Shown piece after piece: positions 9,027-18,994 of a stretch of DNA of 64,000 bases (its first letter is position 1; every line of letters starts with the position of its first letter). The notes below the pieces were generated by a model that saw only the letters and a list, made by a program, of their open reading frames with translations, was not told where the DNA came from and made no database searches. The stretch is from Rhodobacteraceae bacterium REDSEA-S34_B6 (GTDB lineage: Bacteria; Pseudomonadota; Alphaproteobacteria; Rhodobacterales; Rhodobacteraceae), in contig LUQC01000094.1 in assembly GCA_001627925.1 (NCBI GenBank), positions 1 to 64,000 of the forward strand. Direction: 5' to 3'. Both the position numbers and the translations under genes were made by a program.

Positions 9027-10682
9027 ATGGCTTCCTATCAATACGTATATCACATGCAGGGCGTTTCAAAAACATACCCTGGAGGGAAGAAATGTTTTGA
9101 AAATATTCATTTATCTTTTCTACCAGGTGTAAAAATAGGGGTTGTGGGCGTTAACGGTGCTGGCAAGTCAACATTAATGAAAATAATGGCTGGTATTGAT
9201 AAAGAATTTCAAGGAGAGGCTTGGTCCGCTGAAGGTGCTAAAGTCGGATACTTGCCACAAGAACCTGAATTAAATGAAGCACTCACTGTTCGTGAGAACG
9301 TAATGCTCGGTGTCGCTCCTAAAAAGGCCATTCTCGATAGATACAACGAATTAGCCATGAATTATTCAGATGACACAGCAGATGAAATGGCAGAATTACA
9401 AGATAAAATTGATGCTGAAAATTTGTGGGATTTGGATAGTCAAATTGATGTATCGTTGGAAGCCTTGAGGTGCCCTCCAGATGATGCTGATGTAGGAAGC
9501 CTATCAGGAGGCGAGCGCCGTCGTGTAGCACTCTGCAAGTTGCTGTTGGAGGCTCCTGAAATGTTATTACTTGACGAACCTACCAACCATTTAGATGCTG
9601 AAACAATAGCTTGGTTGCAAAAGCATCTGATCGATTACAACGGTACTATTCTAATTGTAACCCATGACCGATATTTTCTCGATGATATTACAGGGTGGAT
9701 TTTGGAATTAGACCGAGGCCAAGGGATACCTTACGAGGGAAACTATTCTAGTTGGTTGGAACAAAAAGCAAAAAGGCTTGCGCAAGAAGCGAGAGAAGAT
9801 AAGAGCCGACAGAAAACCTTAGAGCGTGAACTTGAGTGGATGCGGCAAGGTCAAAAAGCGCGCCAGGCAAAACAAAAAGCGCGGATTAATGCTTATAATG
9901 ACTTAGCAGGCCAATCTGAGAGGGAAAAAATAACAAACGCTCAAATTGTAATTCCTAATGGACCTAGATTAGGATCAAAGGTGATCGAAGTAAGTAATTT
10001 AAATAAAGCTATGGGCGATAAGTTACTCATTGAAAATCTAAGCTTTTCTTTACCTCCAGGAGGAATCGTAGGCGTAATTGGTCCAAACGGCGCAGGAAAA
10101 TCTACCTTATTTAAAATGCTTACAAAAGAATTAGCAGCTGACACCGGTGATATTTCTATGGGGGAAACAGTTCAATTATCGTATGTTGATCAATCCCGGG
10201 ATGATTTACAGGATAACGAAACTGTTTGGGAGGCCATTTCTGGCGGCGCAGAAATAATTGAATTAGGAGATGCTCAAGTCAACTCAAGAGCATACTGCTC
10301 ATCATTCAATTTTAAAGGTGGTGATCAGCAAAAGAAGTTATCGCTTTTATCTGGGGGTGAGCGTAATAGGGTTCATATGGCAAGACTGCTTAAGGAAGGT
10401 GGCAATGTATTGCTTTTGGATGAGCCAACAAACGATCTGGACGTAGAAACATTAAGAGCTTTAGAAGACGCACTTGTAGATTTTGCCGGCTGCGCAGTTG
10501 TAATTTCTCATGATAGGTTTTTCTTGGACAGAATTTGCACCCACATATTATCGTTCGAAGGGGATGCACATGTCGAGTGGTTTGAAGGAAATTTTGAAGA
10601 TTATGAAGAAGATAAAAAACGTCGCTTAGGACCAGATGCGTTGGAACCGAAACGGATCAAACATAAAAAATTCTCGCGATAA
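9027..10682 (+). CDS. ettA: Energy-dependent translational throttle protein EttA (ABC-F)
   Basis: A cytosolic ABC-F ATPase that binds the ribosomal E site and gates the first elongation step according to ATP/ADP ratio (role established for E. coli EttA). The 551-residue protein has two complete ABC domains. The first has Walker A GVNGAGKST, signature LSGGERRRV and Walker B LLLLDEPTNHLD. The second has GPNGAGKST, LSGGERNRV and VLLLDEPTNDLD. They are joined by a charged linker around residue 270 (MRQGQKARQAKQKARINAY). Length and motif spacing match EttA rather than Uup or resistance-type ABC-F proteins. A CGGAG Shine-Dalgarno lies just upstream of the ATG. It converges on dnaE with 27 bp between. 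Confidence 0.95.
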   Translation: MASYQYVYHMQGVSKTYPGGKKCFENIHLSFLPGVKIGVVGVNGAGKSTLMKIMAGIDKEFQGEAWSAEGAKVGYLPQEPELNEALTVRENVMLGVAPKKAILDRYNELAMNYSDDTADEMAELQDKIDAENLWDLDSQIDVSLEALRCPPDDADVGSLSGGERRRVALCKLLLEAPEMLLLDEPTNHLDAETIAWLQKHLIDYNGTILIVTHDRYFLDDITGWILELDRGQGIPYEGNYSSWLEQKAKRLAQEAREDKSRQKTLERELEWMRQGQKARQAKQKARINAYNDLAGQSEREKITNAQIVIPNGPRLGSKVIEVSNLNKAMGDKLLIENLSFSLPPGGIVGVIGPNGAGKSTLFKMLTKELAADTGDISMGETVQLSYVDQSRDDLQDNETVWEAISGGAEIIELGDAQVNSRAYCSSFNFKGGDQQKKLSLLSGGERNRVHMARLLKEGGNVLLLDEPTNDLDVETLRALEDALVDFAGCAVVISHDRFFLDRICTHILSFEGDAHVEWFEGNFEDYEEDKKRRLGPDALEPKRIKHKKFSR

Positions 10683-10709
10683 AAATCGATTTTACTTTCA
10701 TATAAATGT

Positions 10710-13700
10710 CTAAATCTCTTGAACATCTAAAACACCATCTAAACTTTTGATTGCTCCCCTGACTTGCGGGCTTGTATCGCAGTTAAGGCCAGTATCCAAT
10801 TCAACTTCCCCTGGCAGTCCAGAATCAATTAAACATAAATGGACCGGGCCCTTGGATACAATTTTTTTATTCTCTGAGGCCTGATCCAATACTGATATTA
10901 TAGATGGAAGTACTTTCTTATCTTCCACAAAAATTTTAATTCCATGCGATGTATCAGTTGAAATAGCTTCATCAATATTTGCAATGGATCTGCATAACAG
11001 TTTTAACTGTTCGCCTTCGAGAGATGCTTCGACCGTTAAAATTATCCTAGCCCCGCTTTCGAGATTATTTCTGGATTTCTCCAAGACCTCAGAAAATAAA
11101 GTAACTTCGAAATTCCCGGTAAAATCACTTAACTGAACAAAAGCAAACCTGTTACCCCGGGCCGATTTTCTTTCTTGCCGGCCAACTACAACACCAGCAA
11201 TTTTTACCAAGCACGGGCCTGATAGTGCTTTTTCTTCAACCTCTTCAATTGTAAGAATCTGATTTACTTTAAAAGCAGATTTATAGTCGTCGAGTGGATG
11301 CCCCGTAACATAAAACCCAATAGCTGAAAATTCACGTGACAAACGCTCAGCAGGCAACCAGTCGGAAACCGAAGGTAATACGGGTTCAGGCAGATCATCG
11401 CCTCCATCACCAAAGAGCGATACTTGCTTTGACATCTTCTGATCATGAATAGCCGCCGAATACGCTACCAATGCGTCTAAGCTCTTAAACACCCGATGTC
11501 TATTATTGTCTAGAACATCAAAAGCTCCTGCTTGAACAAGCATTTCGAGAGGACGCTTACCAATTTTCCGCAAATCTAATCGTCTGGCGAAGTCAAATAA
11601 ATTTACAAAAACTTTATTATTTCTAACGTTTACGAGTGCGCCCATTGCTTCCAGGCCCACATTTTTTAATCCTGCTAACCCATAAACTAAAGAGTTTTCT
11701 GATACAGAAAACTTTGGTTGAGAACGATTCACACAGGGAGAAATAAAAGGTAATTTCAAACCTTTTCTGACCTCATCGACATACTGTGAAAGCTTATCTG
11801 TTAAATGTAGATCACAGTTCATAGCACCTGCCATGAATTCAAGAGGATGATTTGCTTTCAACCAAGCTGTTTGATAACTTACTACAGCATAAGCCGCTGC
11901 ATGCGATTTATTGAATCCGTAGTTGGCAAACTTTTCTAATAAATCAAATATTTCTGAGGCTTTCTTTGTAGATATTCCATTATTTTTAGCACCTGCTTCA
12001 AATTTTGGCCGTTCAGCATCCATTGCCGCTTTTATCTTTTTGCCCATCGCGCGCCTTAGTAAGTCCGCCTCACCAAGTGAATAACCAGCCATGATTTGCG
12101 CTATTTGCATGACTTGCTCTTGATAAACAATTATGCCTTGAGTCTCTTCAAGAATATGATCAATCATAGGATGTATTGATACGCGATCTTTTACACCATT
12201 CTTTACATCACAATAGGTAGCTATATTTTCCATTGGTCCGGGTCGATATAAAGCAACCAGGGCCACGATATCTTCGATAGATGTAGGTTTCATTCTTTTG
12301 AGAGCATCCATCATACCAGAACTCTCCACTTGGAAAACAGCAACAGTTTTAGCGGATGCGTATAAATCGTATGTCGATTTATCATCTAGAGGTATGGTAT
12401 TAATTTGATTTTGAGCATTCTCTATCGGTTGAAATAATTGCTGACCATCTGCTGATTGATGCAGCGAACGTCCTGAAGCAATTATTAGATCTATTGCGTT
12501 TTGAATGGCAGTGAGCGTTTTCAAACCTAAAAAATCAAATTTAACAAGCCCTGCTTGTTCAACCCATTTCATATTAAATTGGGTTGCAGGCATATTAGAT
12601 CGCGTATCTTTATAAACAGGCACAAGATCGTCTAATGGGCGGTCACTAATCACTATGCCAGCTGCATGAGTAGCAGCATTTCGCAACAGACCTTCAACTT
12701 TTTGACCATAATTGAGCAATCGATCAACAACCTCCTCTCTTTCTGCTTCCTCTTTTAAGCGAGGTTCTTCAGCAAGAGCTTGCTCAATACTTAAAGGTTT
12801 GACCCCTTCTATAGGGATAAGTTTTGCCAAGCGATCAACTTGTCCGTATGGCATTTGCAAGACGCGGCCCATGTCTCGAATGGCTGCCTTAGACAATAAG
12901 GCGCCAAATGTTATAATCTGACCGACTTTATCATGCCCATATTTTTGTTGAACGTATTGGATGACTTCTTCACGCCTATCCATACAAAAATCTATATCAA
13001 AATCTGGCATCGATATGCGATCTGGATTTAAGAATCTTTCGAAAAGAAGATTGTATCTTAGAGGATCAAGATCAGTTATTGTGAGTGCGTAAGCAACGAG
13101 TGACCCTGCTCCAGAGCCACGACCCGGTCCAACTGGTATGTCCTTTTCTTTTGCCCATTTTATAAAATCCGCGACAATCAAAAAGTAACCAGGGAAACCC
13201 ATCTGCTCAATAATTTTGAGTTCAAAGTCTAATCTTTCTTCATACTCAGAAACTGGCGCAGCATGCGAAATAATTGCTAATCGATTTTTCAAACCATCTT
13301 TGGCCTGTCTGTTTAGCTCAGTTATCTCGTCACTCGCGAATAATGGAAGGATTGGGTCACGGCAAGTGGCCATAAAAGCACAACGCTGTGCTACTTCTAC
13401 TGTACTTTCTAAAGCTTCCGGCAGGTCAGCAAATAAAGCTGCCATTTCTTCCTGTGTTTTAAAATAATGTTGGTTAGTTACAGTTCTGCGAGGCTCCTGC
13501 TGATCAACGTACGCACCGTCAGCGATACATAAAAGAGCATCGTGGGCTTCATACATCTCTATATTATCAAAATATACATCATTTGTTGCAATCAATGGGA
13601 TACTTAAATCATATGCCATTTCGATAAAAAAAGGCTCTGTATCATTCTCCTCTTTGGGCAACCCAGCTCCTTGCGGGTGCCTTTGCAATTCAAGATACAG

Positions 13701-14210
13701 GCGATCAGAAAAAATATTTTGAAATTTTAAAAGTAAATCTCTCGCGGCTTTATTTTGGGCCGCCAGGATCAGTTGGCCTAGGGGGCCTCTAGAACCCCCT
13801 GTGAGACATATCAAACCGTCAGCATGTCTCTCCAATGTTTCGATGGAGATTTCTACCTTTTCATCATCATTTTGAACATACATTTCAGAACTTAGTTTCA
13901 TAAGATTTTTGTAACCAAGTTCATCTTTTGCAAGTAGCACAATTGGAGCAGTCGTTCGAGCCCGCCTCTCTGAACCCATATCTGTAAATCTAAAATCAAT
14001 TTGGCAACCAATAATTGGTTGCAAACCATTATCTTTAAAAAGAACTGAGAATTCTAACGCACTGAATAAATTATTGGTTTCTGTCAGTGCAATAGCAGGC
14101 ATATCATTAGCCTTACAAAGTTCTGGTAGTTTCTTTAAGCGCGTTGCTCCTTCGAGTAGAGAATACTCTGTATGTACACGCAGATGAATATATTTTGGAA
14201 AGCCGCTCAT
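10710..14210 (-). CDS. dnaE: DNA polymerase III alpha subunit
   Basis: Replicative polymerase catalytic subunit, 1166 residues, normal for alphaproteobacterial DnaE. In order: an N-terminal PHP domain beginning HLRVHTEYSLLEGA (partly degenerate metal site, as in E. coli), the C-family polymerase palm with GPGRGSGAGSLVAYAL and the catalytic PDFDIDFCMDRR, fingers, a tandem helix-hairpin-helix region, and a C-terminal OB fold (LVKIAGVVVGRQERKSARGNRFAFVQ). No intein interrupts it. It is transcribed away from xdhA across a 179-bp gap. No SOS-type partner (imuA/imuB/dnaE2) lies nearby, supporting the main replicative enzyme. Confidence 0.98.
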   Translation of the reverse strand: MSGFPKYIHLRVHTEYSLLEGATRLKKLPELCKANDMPAIALTETNNLFSALEFSVLFKDNGLQPIIGCQIDFRFTDMGSERRARTTAPIVLLAKDELGYKNLMKLSSEMYVQNDDEKVEISIETLERHADGLICLTGGSRGPLGQLILAAQNKAARDLLLKFQNIFSDRLYLELQRHPQGAGLPKEENDTEPFFIEMAYDLSIPLIATNDVYFDNIEMYEAHDALLCIADGAYVDQQEPRRTVTNQHYFKTQEEMAALFADLPEALESTVEVAQRCAFMATCRDPILPLFASDEITELNRQAKDGLKNRLAIISHAAPVSEYEERLDFELKIIEQMGFPGYFLIVADFIKWAKEKDIPVGPGRGSGAGSLVAYALTITDLDPLRYNLLFERFLNPDRISMPDFDIDFCMDRREEVIQYVQQKYGHDKVGQIITFGALLSKAAIRDMGRVLQMPYGQVDRLAKLIPIEGVKPLSIEQALAEEPRLKEEAEREEVVDRLLNYGQKVEGLLRNAATHAAGIVISDRPLDDLVPVYKDTRSNMPATQFNMKWVEQAGLVKFDFLGLKTLTAIQNAIDLIIASGRSLHQSADGQQLFQPIENAQNQINTIPLDDKSTYDLYASAKTVAVFQVESSGMMDALKRMKPTSIEDIVALVALYRPGPMENIATYCDVKNGVKDRVSIHPMIDHILEETQGIIVYQEQVMQIAQIMAGYSLGEADLLRRAMGKKIKAAMDAERPKFEAGAKNNGISTKKASEIFDLLEKFANYGFNKSHAAAYAVVSYQTAWLKANHPLEFMAGAMNCDLHLTDKLSQYVDEVRKGLKLPFISPCVNRSQPKFSVSENSLVYGLAGLKNVGLEAMGALVNVRNNKVFVNLFDFARRLDLRKIGKRPLEMLVQAGAFDVLDNNRHRVFKSLDALVAYSAAIHDQKMSKQVSLFGDGGDDLPEPVLPSVSDWLPAERLSREFSAIGFYVTGHPLDDYKSAFKVNQILTIEEVEEKALSGPCLVKIAGVVVGRQERKSARGNRFAFVQLSDFTGNFEVTLFSEVLEKSRNNLESGARIILTVEASLEGEQLKLLCRSIANIDEAISTDTSHGIKIFVEDKKVLPSIISVLDQASENKKIVSKGPVHLCLIDSGLPGEVELDTGLNCDTSPQVRGAIKSLDGVLDVQEI

Positions 14211-14389
14211 ACTTTTAGTTTATTGTGCGAGATAAAAAAACTAAAGGCCTTGAAACAATTAAATTTCATACTTGAAAAAAGGAAATTTTTCGGTTCTTTT
14301 TATGAAGAGTAAATATTTGGTGGCCATTTCTACACCGCATCGAGGTGGTACATCATAGGCATACTAGGGTAAGGCGGTAGGTATTCTGG

Positions 14390-15751
14390 ATGGATATCAG
14401 GTTTCTTCTTAATGGGGAGCCAGTCGCTTTAACTGAGGTTGATGCGACTAAAACTCTGCTAGATTGGTTAAGAATTGACAATCAACTTACTGGAACAAAA
14501 GAAGGCTGTAATGAAGGCGATTGTGGAGCCTGCACTGTTATCATTATCGATAAAGAAAAGGCAATCAAACCTCTAAATTCATGTATTCTATTTCTTCCTC
14601 AGCTTGATGGTAAAGCAGTTCGAACTGTAGAGGGAATTAAAAACCATAAAATACAAGAAAAAATGGTAGAGTTTCATGGCTCACAATGTGGATTTTGCAC
14701 TCCAGGGTTTATTACCTCCATGGTTGCTGCAAGTATTAACGGAGACAAGGATCACGAAACAACCCTAGCTGGCAATCTTTGCCGATGTACTGGCTATGAA
14801 CCGATTATTAAAGCAGCTAGAGTGGCTGAAAATGAAAAAAAGCCAAGCTGGGTTGAAGAAGATTTTCAGAAACTAGCTGAACTTCGAAAATCAGAATCCA
14901 AGAAATTACCAAAATCAAAAAAAGAGTTGGCAGAAATATTACAGAGCGAGCCAAATACTCAGTTAATTGCCGGGGCAACTGACGTTGGATTATGGGTGAA
15001 TAAAGAATTTCAAAAATTTACAAATATTGCTTTTTTAAATCAAGTATCTGATTTTTGTAATATTGAAGAACTACAAGACGCATGGCAAATTGGAGCAGGA
15101 GTTAGTATCGAAAAACTGCGTAAGTGGGCTTTTGTCGAATCACCATCATTTTCAGAATTGCTCACTAGATATGGCTCTACACAGGTTAGAAATGCTGCGA
15201 CTTTGGGAGGAAACATAGCAAATGGCTCACCGATAGGCGATAGTGCCCCAGCATTGATAGCTATGGAAACTGAACTCATCCTAAGGAGTGCAAAAGGACA
15301 GCGAACAATAAAGTTAGAAAACTTTTTTCTTGATTATAAAAAACAGGATCTGAGAGAAGGTGAGTTTTTAGAGTACCTAATTATTCCTAAAACAAATATG
15401 GCCACAAAATGTTATAAAATTAGCAAGCGCTTTGATCAAGATATATCGTCTGTCTGTGGTTGTTTTAATTTCATTTTAAATGATGGTTTACTCAAAAAAT
15501 GCGTGATTGCTTTTGGAGGCATGGCTGGAATACCGAAGAGGGCTTTCCATTTAGAAAGTAAATTACTGAATCAACCATGGGAAGAAGGAGTATTACGCGC
15601 AAGCAGCGATAGTTTGAAAAAAGATTTTACTCCATTGTCCGACCTGCGGAGCTCTTCTGAATACCGCCAAACTTCAGCTCACAATTTATTACTTCGTTGT
15701 TATTATGAAACTCTTGGTTCAAATACAAATGTTCAACAGGTGGAACCATAA
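14390..15751 (+). CDS. xdhA: Xanthine dehydrogenase small subunit XdhA
   Basis: FAD/iron-sulfur subunit of bacterial molybdenum xanthine dehydrogenase, which oxidises hypoxanthine and xanthine to urate and passes electrons to NAD+. Visible parts of the 453 residues are a plant-type [2Fe-2S] domain with GCNEGDCGACTV near residue 40 and a second 2Fe-2S helical domain with CGFCTPGF and CRCTGYEP. The FAD-binding domain carries GATDVGLW and GSTQVRNAATLGGNIANGSP. Length matches Rhodobacter-type XdhA. A GGCGGTAGG-like purine stretch precedes the ATG. xdhB follows after 2 bp, then xdhC and an importer, so this is the first gene of a probable seven-gene purine operon. Confidence 0.95.
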   Translation: MDIRFLLNGEPVALTEVDATKTLLDWLRIDNQLTGTKEGCNEGDCGACTVIIIDKEKAIKPLNSCILFLPQLDGKAVRTVEGIKNHKIQEKMVEFHGSQCGFCTPGFITSMVAASINGDKDHETTLAGNLCRCTGYEPIIKAARVAENEKKPSWVEEDFQKLAELRKSESKKLPKSKKELAEILQSEPNTQLIAGATDVGLWVNKEFQKFTNIAFLNQVSDFCNIEELQDAWQIGAGVSIEKLRKWAFVESPSFSELLTRYGSTQVRNAATLGGNIANGSPIGDSAPALIAMETELILRSAKGQRTIKLENFFLDYKKQDLREGEFLEYLIIPKTNMATKCYKISKRFDQDISSVCGCFNFILNDGLLKKCVIAFGGMAGIPKRAFHLESKLLNQPWEEGVLRASSDSLKKDFTPLSDLRSSSEYRQTSAHNLLLRCYYETLGSNTNVQQVEP

Positions 15752-15753
15752 GT

Positions 15754-18048
15754 ATGAATAAAGCCATACCTCATGACTCAGCGAAGTTACATGTTACTGG
15801 TGAAGCTCGCTATGTTGACGATATTCCACTCCCAGCAAAAACCTTACATCTTGCTTTTGGTCTATCCAGCATAGCCAAAGGTCAAATAAAGTCGATTGAT
15901 CTTTCGGCTGTTAGGGAAGCACCTGGAGTTGTAGATATTATTGTCTCAAAAGACCTTCCATTTGGAAATGATGTTTCTCCAAATGCACATGACGAACCTT
16001 TGCTAGCCGATATATCTGTAAATTTTATTGGTCAGCCAATTTTTATAGTGGCTGCGAATTCACATTTGCAGGCACGATATGCTTCAACTTTAGCCATCAT
16101 TGAATATGCTGAAGAGCAACCAGTCATAAGCATTGAGCAAGCGATTAAGTTGGATAGTCGCTTCGAGGAAGGTCCAAGAGTCTATAATAAGGGTGACGTT
16201 GTATCAGCATTCAAGAGTTCACCAATGACCATTGAAGGCACCCTTGAACTAGGTGGTCAAGAACACTTCTACCTTGAAGGTCAAGCAGCGATAGCGTCCC
16301 CACAAGACGATGGTGAAATGGTAATTTATAGTTCCACCCAGCATCCCACAGAAATTCAGCACAAAGTTGCTGAAACTTTGGGCCTAGACATGAACCTCAT
16401 TAAAGTTGAAGTCCGCCGGATGGGAGGTGGGTTTGGTGGCAAAGAAAGCCAAGGAAATGCCCTAGCATGTGCTTGCGCAATCGCAGCGGTGCGAAATAAT
16501 TCAACTGTAAAAATGCGATATGACCGCGATGATGATATGAAAATCACCGGCAAACGCCATGATTTTCGAATAGAATACACAGCTGGCTTTGATGAGTTAG
16601 GCAGTATCAAGGCACTTGATATTAAACACTATGTTCGCTGTGGATGGTCACAGGATCTATCTCTGCCCGTTGCCGATAGAGCTATGCTGCATGCTGACAA
16701 TTGTTATCACATTCCAAACTTTAGGGTAGAAAGCCACCGATTAAGAACCAATACCCAAAGTGCAACTGCATTCAGAGGTTTTGGCGGACCACAAGGTATG
16801 ATCGGCATGGAAAATATAATCGATCACATAGCCTTTTCACTTAATTTGGATCCTGATTTAGTAAGGAAGCACAATTTCTACACCAGTGAAAAGAAAATCA
16901 AAGATGGGATGAAACCCCAAACGTCTCATTATGGTATGGAAATTAAAGATTTCATAGTTCATGAAATGATGGATGAACTTTTAGAAAGCTCGGAATACTA
17001 TACCCGTAAAACAAAAGTTGCGGAGTGGAATAAAGAGAACAAAATCTTAAAAAAAGGTATAGCTTTCAATCCTGTTAAGTTTGGAATTTCTTTTACACTT
17101 ACTCAACTTAATCAGGCAGGAGCATTAGTCCACGTTTATAATGACGGCTCTGTGAGAATTAATCATGGTGGCACCGAAATGGGTCAAGGCCTTTTCCAAA
17201 AAGTCGCTCAAGTAGCTGCACGTATTTTCGGAATACCAATAAAAAAAGTGCAAATAACCGCCACTGATACCGCAAAAGTACCAAATACTTCAGCAACAGC
17301 AGCCAGCTCTGGAAGTGATCTGAATGGTATGGCAGTAAAAGAGGCCTGTGAAATTATTTGTGCTAGGATTTCATCGCATTTCATTGAAAAATATCGACCA
17401 AATACAAATGATGTTAAATTTGAAGATGGAAGAGTGAGGGGTAGTAACTTCGATATATCTTTTGAGGATGCCGTATACGAAATATACACACAGCGTATTA
17501 GCCTCTCATCAACTGGGTTTTACAAAACACCTGATTTGCAGTGGGACAGAATCAAAGGGAAAGGTCGACCCTTCTACTATTTTGCTTATGGTGCCGCAGT
17601 CTCAGAAGTGGTTGTAGACACGCTAACAGGTGAATTCAAATTATTGAGGAGTGATATATTACACGATGCGGGAAATAGCTTAAATTCAGCAATCGATATC
17701 GGTCAAATTGAAGGCGGATTTATACAGGGCGTTGGCTGGCTCACAACCGAAGAACTTGTTTGGGATGAAAGGGGCGAGTTAAAAACTCATGCACCATCAA
17801 CTTATAAAATTCCTTGTGCATCTGATCGACCAAAAATTTTTAACGTAAGCTTGTTTGATAATTTGAATGTCGAAAATACAATTTACAAATCAAAAGCAGT
17901 TGGAGAACCACCTTTTATGCTTGGTATCTCTGTATTCCTTGCTCTCAGAAATGCAGTGTCTGCTTGTGGCAATGAATGGCCAATCCTAAATGCTCCAGCA
18001 ACACCTGAAAATATACTAAGAGCAGTCAGGCGTGTAAATGGCACTTGA
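15754..18048 (+). CDS. xdhB: Xanthine dehydrogenase molybdopterin subunit XdhB
   Basis: Catalytic molybdenum-cofactor subunit of xanthine dehydrogenase (764 residues; the family is about 770). Motifs seen: GGGFGGKES near residue 227 (cofactor and substrate channel), FRGFGGPQG around residue 344 (the arginine that orients purines), the Q-loop GTEMGQGLFQKV, and KAVGEPPFMLG near the C-terminus with the presumed catalytic glutamate. The purine-binding Arg and Glu context favours xanthine dehydrogenase over aldehyde or CO dehydrogenase relatives. AGGTGGA lies just upstream of the ATG. xdhC overlaps its end by 11 bp, suggesting translational coupling. Confidence 0.95.
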   Translation: MNKAIPHDSAKLHVTGEARYVDDIPLPAKTLHLAFGLSSIAKGQIKSIDLSAVREAPGVVDIIVSKDLPFGNDVSPNAHDEPLLADISVNFIGQPIFIVAANSHLQARYASTLAIIEYAEEQPVISIEQAIKLDSRFEEGPRVYNKGDVVSAFKSSPMTIEGTLELGGQEHFYLEGQAAIASPQDDGEMVIYSSTQHPTEIQHKVAETLGLDMNLIKVEVRRMGGGFGGKESQGNALACACAIAAVRNNSTVKMRYDRDDDMKITGKRHDFRIEYTAGFDELGSIKALDIKHYVRCGWSQDLSLPVADRAMLHADNCYHIPNFRVESHRLRTNTQSATAFRGFGGPQGMIGMENIIDHIAFSLNLDPDLVRKHNFYTSEKKIKDGMKPQTSHYGMEIKDFIVHEMMDELLESSEYYTRKTKVAEWNKENKILKKGIAFNPVKFGISFTLTQLNQAGALVHVYNDGSVRINHGGTEMGQGLFQKVAQVAARIFGIPIKKVQITATDTAKVPNTSATAASSGSDLNGMAVKEACEIICARISSHFIEKYRPNTNDVKFEDGRVRGSNFDISFEDAVYEIYTQRISLSSTGFYKTPDLQWDRIKGKGRPFYYFAYGAAVSEVVVDTLTGEFKLLRSDILHDAGNSLNSAIDIGQIEGGFIQGVGWLTTEELVWDERGELKTHAPSTYKIPCASDRPKIFNVSLFDNLNVENTIYKSKAVGEPPFMLGISVFLALRNAVSACGNEWPILNAPATPENILRAVRRVNGT

Positions 18049-18994
18049 TTACAGTACCTTTAAAACGGTTATAGAAAACAACGGACCGGTGGCTAGAGTC
18101 TTAATTCTGGAGACAAAAGGTTCTACACCAAGGGGCCTTGGTACCGAAATGTATGTCTGGGCCAACGGCACACATGGCACAATAGGAGGCGGCACTCTTG
18201 AATTCGAGGCGATAAAAGCTGCACGTAAAATTTTAGAAACAAAGAAGACAAAACTTAGGTCGTATCCGCTGGGCCCTGAATTAGGGCAGTGCTGCGGTGG
18301 TTTTGTAAAATTAGTAACCGAGTATTATGATGAAAAAGATGTTTCCAATTTGAAAGATCAGACCCTAAATGTAAGATCACTTTCGAGTACAACGGAAACT
18401 CCAAAAACGGTAGCACAGTTCGTCAGAAACTATAAAACAGAGACTATTGACTTTGACCACAAGCTTTCCGAGGACTGGCTAATTGAGAAAGTTATTGCTG
18501 CGAAGGTGCCGATATGGATATGGGGTGCTGGGCACGTAGGTTCTGCAATATTATCGCTTATGGCCCCTTTGCCAAACCTGGACATTTATTGGCTAGATAC
18601 AGAAAGCAGCAGGTTTCCAGACTTAGAACTCTCTAATGTCTACAAAATAGTTTATGAAACACCAGAACAATTTATAAAGCGAGCGCAACCAACTGCTGAA
18701 CATTTGATATTGACTTACTCACACAAAATCGACCTAGAGATCTGTGATAAGATTTTAAAACATGATTTTCAATGGGCTGGCTTAATTGGGTCAAAAACAA
18801 AATTTACTCGTTTTAAAAAGAAACTTTTATCGTTTGGGCACAGCAAAGACAAAATTGACCGAATTCAATGTCCAATAGGATACAAAAAATATGGAAAGCA
18901 TCCTCAACAAATCGCTTTGGGCGTTGTAGTAAATTGGATGGAAAGAAATCACCAGATGCAAAAGGGTTTAATTCTTGATCAAAAAATTGCTTGA
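18038..18994 (+). CDS. xdhC: Xanthine dehydrogenase accessory protein XdhC
   Basis: XdhC binds molybdenum cofactor, helps exchange its oxo ligand for sulfur and inserts it into XdhB (established in Rhodobacter capsulatus). The 318-residue protein has the N-terminal XdhC/CoxI domain with GSTPRGLGTEMYVW, GTIGGGTLEFEA and GQCCGG (cysteine pair implicated in cofactor binding). The C-terminal Rossmann domain begins IWGAGHVGSA and ends with IGSKTKFTRFKKKL and CPIGYKKYGKHPQQIA. It overlaps xdhB by 11 bp and the downstream transporter ATPase by 20 bp. Confidence 0.93.
   Translation: MALDYSTFKTVIENNGPVARVLILETKGSTPRGLGTEMYVWANGTHGTIGGGTLEFEAIKAARKILETKKTKLRSYPLGPELGQCCGGFVKLVTEYYDEKDVSNLKDQTLNVRSLSSTTETPKTVAQFVRNYKTETIDFDHKLSEDWLIEKVIAAKVPIWIWGAGHVGSAILSLMAPLPNLDIYWLDTESSRFPDLELSNVYKIVYETPEQFIKRAQPTAEHLILTYSHKIDLEICDKILKHDFQWAGLIGSKTKFTRFKKKLLSFGHSKDKIDRIQCPIGYKKYGKHPQQIALGVVVNWMERNHQMQKGLILDQKIA

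Noticed and set aside
10710-14210. Intein in dnaE
   Set aside because: The frame is of normal length (1166 residues) and no Cys/Ser...HN splice blocks interrupt the polymerase motifs.
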